Part shown: positions 1 through 6,164 of the stretch, in pieces
How the letters are laid out: each line of letters opens with the position of its first letter
Numbering within the stretch: the stretch's first letter is position 1
From: Methanocorpusculum sp.
GTDB taxonomy: Archaea; Halobacteriota; Methanomicrobia; Methanomicrobiales; Methanocorpusculaceae
NCBI GenBank assembly: GCA_029987025.1
Contig: DALTWQ010000063.1
Location: 1 to 7,264 of the forward strand
Length of the DNA stretch: 7,264 nucleotides
Direction: 5' to 3'
Notes under the pieces: model-generated
Told to the model about the DNA's origin: nothing
The model's input: only the letters and a program-made list of their open reading frames with translations
Database searches by the model: none
Translations under genes and position numbers: made by a program

Positions 1-61
1 CACACGGATGCGGCCTTCGGCCGCGGCTTGCGCAATGCGCAAGCCAACACGGATGGAAAAG
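1..61 (+). repeat. Double-hairpin repeat, copy A (5' part outside window)
   Basis: The copy holds two adjacent perfect hairpins. The first is at 10-24, a 6-bp stem GCGGCC/GGCCGC with loop TTC. The second is at 25-45, a 9-bp stem GGCTTGCGC/GCGCAAGCC with loop AAT. ACACGGAT lies on both sides (2-9 and 47-54), and the copy ends in GGATGGAAAAG. Bases 1-25 and 48-61 are the exact reverse complement of 241-265 and 205-218, and bases 1-46 match 7219-7264 with two differences. By comparison with B and C the left part (TATCCCCAGACACGG and onward) should lie just before the window. The repeat is seen directly; its function is unknown. Confidence 0.9.
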
Positions 62-204
62 AATAATCAATAACTCCCTTTTTTTCTTGAATATGAGTTA
101 TTTTAAGTTCTCTTGATTGGTACTTAAATTTGGAGAAACACGCATTAATAGGGAGGAATTCATTAATTCCTCATTAATTGACAACAACACACTATAATTA
201 TGTC
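62..204. other. AT-rich core between inverted repeats A and B
   Basis: These 143 non-coding bases lie between the 61-base inverted arms 1-61 and 205-265. The stretch is clearly richer in A and T than the genes. It holds a perfect 8-bp palindrome (GAGGAATT at 153-160, AATTCCTC at 165-172, loop CATT), a 7-bp one (TTTAAGT 102-108 with ACTTAAA 122-128) and an 8-bp one (AATAACTC 69-76 with GAGTTATT 95-102). CATTAAT recurs three times between 143 and 179. I see no convincing open reading frame, tRNA, C/D or H/ACA RNA motif. It could be the body of a small non-autonomous element or merely the spacer between two separately inserted repeats. Confidence 0.6.
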
Positions 205-293
205 CTTTTCCATCCGTGAAGTCGCAGGCATTGCCTGCGACGCGGCCGAAGGCCGCATCCGTGTGTAATCCGCGTCATCCGTGTCTGGGGATA
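205..293 (-). repeat. Double-hairpin repeat, copy B (complete, inverted)
   Basis: This is the only complete copy in the window. Read on the minus strand from 293 it starts TATCCCCAGACACGGAT, has two more CGGAT units, then the invariant hairpin GCGGCCTTCGGCCGC (256-242). The second hairpin (241-221) is GTCGCAGGC-AAT-GCCTGCGAC, and the copy ends CACGGATGGAAAAG at 205. The first 53 bases differ from copy C at only two positions. The second stem has a sequence quite unlike those in A and C yet pairs perfectly. The copy lies 95 bases beyond the tfrB stop codon, in the direction of that gene's transcription. Confidence 0.9.
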
Positions 294-310
294 ATCTACC
301 CACTGATAGT

Positions 311-386
311 AAATAAAAAACATTATTCAGAATATATCCAACGATTATTCTAAATTAGAGTATTCTTCACCCAAAATGATGAAGAA
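311..386 (-). terminator. Possible 3' end region of the hmgA-tfrA-tfrB transcript
   Basis: Two bases after the tfrB stop codon, in the direction of transcription, lies a 7-bp hairpin (TTCTTCA 363-369 with TGAAGAA 380-386, loop of 10). After an AT-rich stretch the transcript strand then has GTTTTTTATTT (321-311). Archaeal termination depends mainly on U-rich tracts, so the latter is the likelier termination point. The assignment is by position and composition only. The downstream repeat B may also contribute. Confidence 0.35.
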
Positions 387-388
387 CC

Positions 389-1837
389 TTACGTATCCTC
401 TTTTTTACGATACCCTTCAGCTAAAAGTGACGCTATGTTTACGACAGGAAGTCCTGTTGTCTGATGGATGTGGAACTCGCAGAACGGACATACCGTAGCA
501 ACAGCATCCGCACCGGACGCACGAATCATATCCGCACGCCGCAGTCCGATTTCTTCCGCCTCCGCAGGTTTTCCGGACCGGACACCGCCGCCTGCACCGC
601 AGCACTGCGCCTTAATGTCAGTAAACGTCTCCACACAGGATGAAAGAATCTCACGCGGTTCATCTTTAATCCCCTGACCTCTCAGGAGATGACAGGGGTC
701 ATGATACGTATATCTCCCTGCTGTTTTTTCCGGCAGTTCAAAGCCTTCTTTTACCAGAAACTCGGTTAAGTCATAGACCGTAAACGGCGTCTCATAATCA
801 TTCTTCAGTGTTGAACCGCAGCCGGCACATACAGTAATTACCGTATCAATCCCTTTGAACGCGTCCGTATTTCGTTTCTGCAGTTCCGGAACAAAACCCG
901 AAAAACCGGTTCTGATAAGAGGAGATCCGCAGCAGACCTGTGTCTTCGGGATATGGACGCGGTAACCGTTTCTCGTAAGTACATAGACCGTATCAAACGC
1001 CGGCTGAAGGACACGGGAATTAAACATGCATCCGACAAAAAAGCCTACGTCTCCTTTCAGGGGAACACCCTCAGGCGGCTCATATATTTCCTCTGCCTGA
1101 GATAGGAACGAATGTTCATCAGAAGAGACCGAATGTCCTGTTTTTTCAATCAGTTCCGCAAGAGATGCGTGAGCCGGAAGAACGAACCCTGCACAAACCG
1201 CTGCTTTTCTGAGTTTTTCGATAGCTTTTCCGGGCGTATCAATATGTTTCGGACAGACCTCCACACAGCGTCTGCAGGTAGTGCAGGAGAACAGTCCTTT
1301 TTCAACAGCGATAGGAATCCTGTCAACCGTATTTCGCGGGTCGAAAAAGAGCCTTGCCTCCTTCGCAAAAATTGCAGGGCCTGCAAAACTGCTTACCGCA
1401 GGACATGCTGAGACGCAGGAGAAACACTCGATACAGTCACGAAGCGGTTTTATGGATGCCAGAGCTTCGCTGGTAAGTTTTCCGCAGGCCCCGCCATGAA
1501 GGCTTCCGAGCCGTGCAATAACCGGCGCTATGTCGCAGACTAAATCCTTAATCACCGGCAGATTCAGCGGCTCAAGAACATCTCCGTCTGCAGCCTGTGT
1601 TTCGCAGGCAAGTGCCGGATTTCCATTTATCCGCAGCGCACAGGAACCGCACTGGGCGCTTCTGCAGCAGTGTCTGAAAGAAAGCGACGAATCAAGCGTG
1701 TCCCTGATGGTTTCAAGCACCGTAAGAACAGTACTTCCCGCAGGAACTGACACTGTGTACTCTGCAAAATGCGCTTTGGTATCAGTCTTTGGATTGAACC
1801 GCGAAACAGTTACTGTCAAAAAAACAGTTTCAGCCAT
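389..1837 (-). CDS. tfrB: CoM/CoB-dependent (thiol:)fumarate reductase subunit B, Fe-S/heterodisulfide subunit
   Basis: The 482-residue protein oxidises coenzyme M and coenzyme B thiols to the heterodisulfide CoM-S-S-CoB and passes electrons to TfrA for fumarate reduction. It is predicted cytoplasmic, with no membrane segment. The N-terminal third resembles SdhB/FrdB: C58, C63, C66 and C78 fit a [2Fe-2S] site. C135/C138/C141 with C145-Pro and C185/C188/C191 with C195-Pro are two ferredoxin-type [4Fe-4S] sites. The C-terminal half has two CCG domains as in HdrB and GlpC: C270, C302-C303-G, C337/C340, then C382, C412-C413-G, C450/C453. This combination is diagnostic of TfrB and excludes an ordinary respiratory SdhB. 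The start is well supported: GGAGGAG at 1852-1846 lies 8 bases upstream, and the ATG shares one base with the tfrA stop (TGATG), which suggests translational coupling. It is the last gene of the leftward operon. Cluster types are inferred from cysteine spacing and the known family. Confidence 0.93.
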   Translation of the reverse strand: MAETVFLTVTVSRFNPKTDTKAHFAEYTVSVPAGSTVLTVLETIRDTLDSSLSFRHCCRSAQCGSCALRINGNPALACETQAADGDVLEPLNLPVIKDLVCDIAPVIARLGSLHGGACGKLTSEALASIKPLRDCIECFSCVSACPAVSSFAGPAIFAKEARLFFDPRNTVDRIPIAVEKGLFSCTTCRRCVEVCPKHIDTPGKAIEKLRKAAVCAGFVLPAHASLAELIEKTGHSVSSDEHSFLSQAEEIYEPPEGVPLKGDVGFFVGCMFNSRVLQPAFDTVYVLTRNGYRVHIPKTQVCCGSPLIRTGFSGFVPELQKRNTDAFKGIDTVITVCAGCGSTLKNDYETPFTVYDLTEFLVKEGFELPEKTAGRYTYHDPCHLLRGQGIKDEPREILSSCVETFTDIKAQCCGAGGGVRSGKPAEAEEIGLRRADMIRASGADAVATVCPFCEFHIHQTTGLPVVNIASLLAEGYRKKEDT

Positions 1838-3477
1838 CAGAGATACTCCTCCCGGATTTCAATGCCGGATTTGTCTCCGACAAACCAGGTATGTCCGAAG
1901 GGGGATTTTTCCGGGGTCCATTTAACAGGAATATCTGTTCTTGTATGCGCTCCGCGTGATTCACGGCGGAGAACTGCACCGCAAACCACCAGTGATGCAA
2001 CAGTGAGCATATTTTTCACCGTAAATGCCGCAGCGGCCTCAGCACCTGAAGCTATCTTCAGATTCAGAGCTGAAAGCCGCTTAATCTCCCGTTCAGCAAC
2101 TCTGAGGTCAAGTTCATTGCGGTAGATTCCGACATTCTTCCACATCAGATTCTGCAGTTCTTTCTTTACGGCAGCAGGCTGCACACTTCCGGAATAGAGG
2201 GCCTCAATCTCTTTCTCCGTGCGGCGAAGTGCCTCTTCTGCAGCAGCTTCTGCCTCTGCTGCATCACAGCCTGTGTATTTTCCGGCAGACTCTCCCGCTC
2301 TTTTTCCAAACACCTGTGTTTCAGCAAGAGCATTGCCGCCCAGTCTGTTTCCGCCGTGTACGCCCCCGGAGACCTCCCCTGCGGCAAAAAGACCTGCGAT
2401 ACTGCATCTGCCCTCAGGGGTGATGGCAGCACCTCCCATAAAATGATGGGCGGTAGGGGCTACCTCCATCGCCTCTTTTCTGATATCAATGCCGGACTTC
2501 AGGAACTGGGAAAGCATCAGAGGAAGGCGGGATTCAATAACCTCGTCCGGAAGATGCGAGACATCAAGGAAAACACCGCCTGATGGTGTTCCACGTCCTT
2601 CTGAAATCTCTGTTGATATGGAACGGGATACAACATCTCTCGTGGAAAGCTCCATCCGCTCTGCATCATAGACTTTCATAAACCGCTCGCCGGCAGCGTT
2701 GAGAAGAACTCCCCCCTCCCCTCTCACGGCTTCTGTGATAAGCCGTCCGCGTGAGTCTGCGGGCTTTACCGCGCCTGTCGGATGGAATTGAACCTCTTCC
2801 ATGTCGATGAGTTTGGCCCCTGCTCTGTAGGCCAATGCGTAGCCGTCTCCCGTTCCGGCTGTTGAGTTGGTTGTAACCGGATAGAGCTGTCCTGCGCCGC
2901 CTGTTGCAAGAACAACCGCGTCAGCAGTTACAGCTGACAGGGTTCCTGCAGAATCGATAGTTACCGCACCGCAGACAGCGTCCCCTGATTTAATCAGGGA
3001 AAGAACCGTTGTTTCGTCACGGATTTCCACATCAGACCCGCGCAGTCTCTCCAGAAGCGTCATCACAATTTCATGTCCGGTATGGTCTCCTGCATAACAG
3101 GTACGGGCAAATTTCTGTCCGCCGAACGGGCGCTGTGCGAGGGCATCGTTATCCGTCAGCTCAAAGCATGCGCCCCATTCCATCAGTTCATTGATACGCG
3201 CGGGTGCATCTGCAGTAAGAGTCTCTGCAAGTGTTCTGTCGTTTAAGTATGCACCGCCTTTTATTGTGTCCTGAAAGTGTGATTCACACGAGTCTGCCGG
3301 ATTAACAGCCGCATTAATGCCCCCTTCGGCCATAACAGTGCAGCCGCCTTTTCCGGTGATGGTCTTGGAAACTATGCAGACAGAACCGTATTTAACGGCT
3401 TCAAGCGCGGCACGAATACCTGCTCCGCCGGATCCGATGACTAATACATGAAACCTGGAAACAGGCACTTTGTTCAT
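1837..3477 (-). CDS. tfrA: CoM/CoB-dependent (thiol:)fumarate reductase subunit A, FAD-containing catalytic subunit
   Basis: The 546-residue flavoprotein of the SdhA/FrdA/NadB family reduces fumarate to succinate with electrons from TfrB, probably feeding 2-oxoglutarate synthesis through the reductive TCA branch. GSGGAG (15-20) is the FAD dinucleotide-binding loop. Active-site motifs line up with E. coli FrdA: FHPTG with H232, TEAVRGEGG (248-256), R280-D281 (proton-donor arginine region), TAHHFMGG with H344, and HGGNRLGGN with R378. The C-terminal helical domain begins around 440 (ELQNLMWKNVGIYRNE). The residue matching the histidine that binds FAD covalently in SdhA/FrdA is C46 (GGCTVMAEGG), so FAD should be non-covalent. 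The start at 3477 is chosen because its ATG overlaps the hmgA stop (ATGA) with GAGGGT four bases upstream, and the Rossmann motif follows at once. A start at 3621 would add 48 cysteine/arginine-rich residues inside hmgA. L-aspartate oxidase is less likely given the adjacent tfrB. Confidence 0.93.
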   Translation of the reverse strand: MNKVPVSRFHVLVIGSGGAGIRAALEAVKYGSVCIVSKTITGKGGCTVMAEGGINAAVNPADSCESHFQDTIKGGAYLNDRTLAETLTADAPARINELMEWGACFELTDNDALAQRPFGGQKFARTCYAGDHTGHEIVMTLLERLRGSDVEIRDETTVLSLIKSGDAVCGAVTIDSAGTLSAVTADAVVLATGGAGQLYPVTTNSTAGTGDGYALAYRAGAKLIDMEEVQFHPTGAVKPADSRGRLITEAVRGEGGVLLNAAGERFMKVYDAERMELSTRDVVSRSISTEISEGRGTPSGGVFLDVSHLPDEVIESRLPLMLSQFLKSGIDIRKEAMEVAPTAHHFMGGAAITPEGRCSIAGLFAAGEVSGGVHGGNRLGGNALAETQVFGKRAGESAGKYTGCDAAEAEAAAEEALRRTEKEIEALYSGSVQPAAVKKELQNLMWKNVGIYRNELDLRVAEREIKRLSALNLKIASGAEAAAAFTVKNMLTVASLVVCGAVLRRESRGAHTRTDIPVKWTPEKSPFGHTWFVGDKSGIEIREEYL

Positions 3478-4679
3478 ACAGACCCTCGTGCAAGTTTTCT
3501 GTGCGAAGAGGCAAGTGTTCCTGCAGCAAGTGCGGAGATAAGGGAAATCTCTCCTGCAAGGACTGCTGCTGCGGCAATCTCTGCGAACTTCTTTGCATCG
3601 GTCTCTAATCCCTTTCCGCATTTGAGAAGGGAAATTGCCTCATGCTGGCAGGGAAGGACTGTTCCTCCGCCTAAAACACCAATCTGCAGCGCAGGAATGG
3701 TCACCGAAACATACACTCCTCCGTCACGGAGTTCTGCGGTAGTCATGCAGCTGCTTCCTTCAACGACATGTGCCGGGTCCTGACCTGTTGCGATGAATAG
3801 AGCTGCGATGACATTTGCCGCATGTGCATTGAAGCCGAGAGAGCCCGCACGTGCCGACCCTTCCATATTTTTTCTGAGGTTCACCTCAAAAAACGACGGT
3901 GCATCGGTTTTCAGAACCAGGGAGAGGATTTCATCAGTGAGGAAAACACCTGCAGAAACGGTTTTTCCTCTGCCCTCAATCAGATTTACTGCTGCCGGTT
4001 TTTTATCGCAGCAGAGATTTCCGGAGGACGCAACCGGACGCAGACCGGTATGTTCTGCAATGACCTTTTCCGCGGCAGCCGATGCAATTGTTGCCATATT
4101 CATTCCCATCGAAAGACCGGTGTTGAAAACCATGCGTACGTACACACTGCACCCTGCGGTAAAGACGGACACACGGGTAAGTTTGCCGTGCGATGTTGTT
4201 GATTCGGCTGCTTCTTTTATCAGGGTAAAGTTATCTTCGATCCAGAGGGCTGCTTTTGCGGCATGGGAAATACTTTCTGCAGCAAAAACCGGTGCGCGCG
4301 CCATGCCGTCAGAAAAAACCCGTGCCTCGGCACCTCCTGCCTCAGATATTGCGCGGCATCCGCGGTTTATTGAGGCTGCCAGGGCTCCTTCCGTTGTCGC
4401 GATGGGAATATAAAAAGACCCGTCAGCATATTCTCCTTTGATTGAAAGAGGGCCTGCAGCACCTACGGGAATCTGGATGCAGCCTATCATATTTTCTATA
4501 TTGTGTGTTACTGCATAATCTTCCGGAATGGTGTAGTTCCCGATGGTTTTGAGCTCAGAACCAGTTTCTTCTTCGATATATTTCCGTCTGAGAGATACAG
4601 CGTCTGCTGCGGGCATTTCCTGCTCTAATGCATAGAGTTTCAGTCTGCCGGAACGGATTTTTTCTATAGGGGTTTCCAT
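3474..4679 (-). CDS. hmgA: 3-hydroxy-3-methylglutaryl-CoA reductase (NADPH), class I, soluble archaeal type
   Basis: The 401-residue enzyme reduces HMG-CoA to mevalonate with two NADPH, the committed step toward archaeal isoprenoid ether lipids. It lacks the N-terminal membrane domain of the eukaryotic enzyme. The HMG-CoA motif is ENMIGCIQIPVGAAGPL (62-78). All four catalytic residues are present: E97 in TTEGAL, K226 in DKKPAA (with D225), D301 in GQD, and H393 in SSH. The second NADPH motif GVLGGGT (334-340) is present. The first, normally DAMGMNM, reads LSMGMNM (189-195), so the usual aspartate is leucine. It is the first gene of the leftward operon and overlaps tfrA by four bases. No Shine-Dalgarno sequence is visible upstream of the ATG, and a TATA-like element lies about 30 bases before it, so a leaderless or nearly leaderless mRNA is plausible. 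Conserved DKKPAA and the C-terminal histidine support class I over class II. Confidence 0.95.
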   Translation of the reverse strand: METPIEKIRSGRLKLYALEQEMPAADAVSLRRKYIEEETGSELKTIGNYTIPEDYAVTHNIENMIGCIQIPVGAAGPLSIKGEYADGSFYIPIATTEGALAASINRGCRAISEAGGAEARVFSDGMARAPVFAAESISHAAKAALWIEDNFTLIKEAAESTTSHGKLTRVSVFTAGCSVYVRMVFNTGLSMGMNMATIASAAAEKVIAEHTGLRPVASSGNLCCDKKPAAVNLIEGRGKTVSAGVFLTDEILSLVLKTDAPSFFEVNLRKNMEGSARAGSLGFNAHAANVIAALFIATGQDPAHVVEGSSCMTTAELRDGGVYVSVTIPALQIGVLGGGTVLPCQHEAISLLKCGKGLETDAKKFAEIAAAAVLAGEISLISALAAGTLASSHRKLARGSV

Positions 4680-4698
4680 ACCATGACTATTTGCTTTT

Positions 4699-4720
4699 GA
4701 AGTACTAAATAGCTTTTTTG
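4699..4720. promoter_or_regulatory. Shared TATA/BRE-like promoter element between the divergent operons
   Basis: CTAAATAG (4705-4712) is nearly its own complement (CTATTTAG on the minus strand). On the minus strand it follows an A-rich BRE-like run (CAAAAAAG, 4720-4713). With the usual 25-27 base spacing, transcription would start near 4680-4684, right at the hmgA ATG. On the plus strand it follows GAAGTA (4699-4704) and would place a start near 4731-4735, a few bases before the thiM ATG. The 61-base gap leaves room for little else. This is inferred from archaeal promoter geometry. Confidence 0.5.
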
Positions 4721-4731
4721 TCCAGAGGGTG

Positions 4732-4743
4732 CATACATGTATG
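4732..4743. promoter_or_regulatory. Perfect 12-base palindrome over the thiM start, possible operator
   Basis: CATACATGTATG is identical to its reverse complement. It ends with the proposed thiM start codon and covers the predicted plus-strand transcription start. A dimeric repressor bound here would block thiM-thiE-trm5. Archaeal thiamine genes are known in several lineages to be controlled by ThiR-type repressors with a ThiN effector domain, but I cannot match this sequence to a known ThiR site. Such a short AT-containing palindrome can also arise by chance. Confidence 0.3.
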
Positions 4744-5538
4744 TATATGGGAGATTACTTCTCTGTTCTGGACGAAGTAAGGAATAAAAATCCGCTCGTT
4801 CTTCAGATAACAAATGCCGTAACCATAAATGACTGTGCAAATATAACCATCTGTGTCGGTGCGTCTCCTGTGATGTCGAACGACGCGGATGATGCTGCTG
4901 AACTGGCGGGAAAAGCGGATGCTCTTCTGCTCAATATCGGGACGGCTGACAGCAAACAAATCGAAATAATGCGTTCTGCGGCTGATTCTGCTATAGATAA
5001 CGCCGTTCCGCTCATACTGGACCCTGTAGGCGCAGGCGCGTCTGAGCTCAGAAAGAAAACTGTATGTGAGTTTATAAATAATCATTCGTTCGCAGTAATC
5101 AAAGGAAATGCCGGAGAAATCAACGCTCTTGCAGGTCTCAATTCCTCGATGAGGGGGGTTGATTCTGCTGATGCAGTACAGACTGCCGCTGCAGCAGAAC
5201 TTTCTGAAAAGACAGGTGCTGTAATCGCGGTAAGTGGTATCGTCGACATTGTAACAGATGGTGTTCGCGCAGCAGAGATAGCAAACGGTCATCCGCTGAT
5301 GGGAAAAATATCCGGTACCGGCTGTATGGCGGGAAGCTGCATGGCGGCGTTCTGTGCTGCATCTCCGGCATACACTGCTGCAGTCTCCGCATTCTGTGCA
5401 CTGGGCGCTGCAGGAGAGATTGCTGCTGTAAACTCTGCCGGCCCTGGTTCATTCAGGCCGGCGTTTTTTGATGCAGCGGCGAATCTGACTGCAGATAATC
5501 TCGCAAAATATGCGAAGATAAGGGAGGTTGTGCTTTGA
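4741..5538 (+). CDS. thiM: Hydroxyethylthiazole kinase
   Basis: The ribokinase-fold kinase phosphorylates 4-methyl-5-(2-hydroxyethyl)thiazole with ATP, salvaging the thiazole half of thiamine. The chosen form has 265 residues, typical for ThiM. In order it shows PLVLQITNAVTINDCAN with GASPVMS (the thiazole-binding N-terminal signature), LLLNIGT, ILDPVGAGAS, VIKGNAGEI (RGNxSEI-like), and GTGCMAGS, holding the anion-hole glycines and the family's conserved cysteine. The start is uncertain: ATG 4741 has a GAGGGTG-like sequence (4725-4731) nine bases upstream. ATG 4747 fits the conserved sequence equally well but is farther from it, and GTG 4729 would also read through. It is the first gene of the rightward operon, and its TGA overlaps the thiE start codon. 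Its product, thiazole phosphate, is the direct substrate of ThiE. Confidence 0.93.
   Translation: MYMGDYFSVLDEVRNKNPLVLQITNAVTINDCANITICVGASPVMSNDADDAAELAGKADALLLNIGTADSKQIEIMRSAADSAIDNAVPLILDPVGAGASELRKKTVCEFINNHSFAVIKGNAGEINALAGLNSSMRGVDSADAVQTAAAAELSEKTGAVIAVSGIVDIVTDGVRAAEIANGHPLMGKISGTGCMAGSCMAAFCAASPAYTAAVSAFCALGAAGEIAAVNSAGPGSFRPAFFDAAANLTADNLAKYAKIREVVL
5522..5537 (+). promoter_or_regulatory. Ribosome binding site deciding the TTG start of thiE
   Basis: GGGAGGTTG (5522-5530) contains a strong GGAGGT Shine-Dalgarno core, six bases before TTG 5535. No ATG or GTG in the thiE frame lies between this site and the conserved LYVVTD motif, so the TTG is the likely start. The site lies in the last codons of thiM, and TTGA joins the two genes. 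Confidence 0.75.
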
Positions 5539-6164
5539 TTCGCGGGCTGTATGTGGTGACTGATGAAGGACTTTCCCGTGGAAAAAGCCATGCAGAAATT
5601 GCTGCCGGTGCTGTTTTAGGCGGGGCATCAATAATTCAGCTGCGGGATAAAACAGCGTCCTCTCTGAAACTCTTTTCAGATGCGGTGAAAGTGGCTGAAA
5701 TCTGCCGCGGAAAAGCGCTTTTCATTGTAAACGACCGTATTGACGTTGCACTGGCATCCGGTGCCGACGGTGTTCACCTGGGGCAGGATGACATTCCTGC
5801 AGGTATTGCACGTAAACTCTGCGGGAATGATTTCATTGTCGGTGTTTCTGTGGGCTCTCTTGCAGAAGCTGAAAAAGCCGTTGCCGATGGTGCTGATTAC
5901 ATTGCTGTAAGTCCCGTATATGCGACATCGTCCAAGGCTGATGCCGGTGCCGGTCACGGGCTATCACTTGTTCGTGAAATCAGGCAGGCATTTCCTGCAC
6001 TGCCTCTGGTTGGAATCGGCGGGTTAAACAAAGAAAATGCGGCAGAAGCGGTTTTAGCCGGCCTGGATTCTGTTGCGGTAATCTCGGCAGTTGTGGGTGC
6101 TGAAGATATCAAATCAGCCGCAAAAGAACTCTCTTATGTTATTTCGGAGGCAAAACATGACTGA
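5535..6164 (+). CDS. thiE: Thiamine phosphate synthase
   Basis: The 209-residue TIM-barrel enzyme couples 4-amino-5-hydroxymethyl-2-methylpyrimidine diphosphate with thiazole phosphate to give thiamine phosphate and pyrophosphate. Motifs run in family order: GLYVVTD (4-10), IIQLRDK (33-39), FIVNDRIDVA (63-72), ADGVHLGQDDIP (77-88) for the pyrophosphate/Mg site, VGVSV (102-106), DYIAVSPVYATSSK (121-134), and PLVGIGGL (157-164) for thiazole phosphate binding. It ends with VAVISAVVGAEDI. Length and motifs match stand-alone ThiE, not the ThiN domain that does this job in many archaea, often fused to ThiD. The start is TTG at 5535, set by a strong Shine-Dalgarno site and a 4-base overlap with thiM. 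Its end overlaps trm5 by 8 bases. TTG may lower its translation relative to its neighbours, which is an inference. Confidence 0.94.
   Translation: MIRGLYVVTDEGLSRGKSHAEIAAGAVLGGASIIQLRDKTASSLKLFSDAVKVAEICRGKALFIVNDRIDVALASGADGVHLGQDDIPAGIARKLCGNDFIVGVSVGSLAEAEKAVADGADYIAVSPVYATSSKADAGAGHGLSLVREIRQAFPALPLVGIGGLNKENAAEAVLAGLDSVAVISAVVGAEDIKSAAKELSYVISEAKHD

Noticed and set aside
62..204. Small protein or C/D box RNA in the core between repeats A and B
   Set aside because: The longest ATG frames are a few codons long, and no C box or D box pair is present.
1..293. CRISPR array
   Set aside because: The repeats are two inverted copies plus a distant third, with no regular direct repeat-spacer pattern and no cas gene.
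3478..3621. Longer TfrA beginning at 3621
   Set aside because: The added 48 residues are Cys/Arg-rich, lie inside hmgA and resemble no flavoprotein N-terminus. ATG 3477 has the ATGA overlap and leads straight into the FAD motif.
3793..4413. A 206-codon open frame on the plus strand opposite hmgA
   Set aside because: hmgA on the other strand has all family motifs across the same bases. The antisense product has no recognisable motif and no ribosome binding site of note. It is a shadow frame.
4680..4740. TPP riboswitch in front of thiM
   Set aside because: The gap is only 61 bases and the predicted leader is shorter still. That is too short for the aptamer, and no thi-box sequence is visible.
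4705..5292. A 195-codon minus-strand frame opposite thiM
   Set aside because: It lies antisense to a clear ThiM sequence and crosses the shared promoter region. Its translation has no domain features.
6091..6156. Longer Trm5 beginning at 6091
   Set aside because: The extension lies wholly within thiE. ATG 6157 has a well-spaced GGAGG and gives a normal family length.
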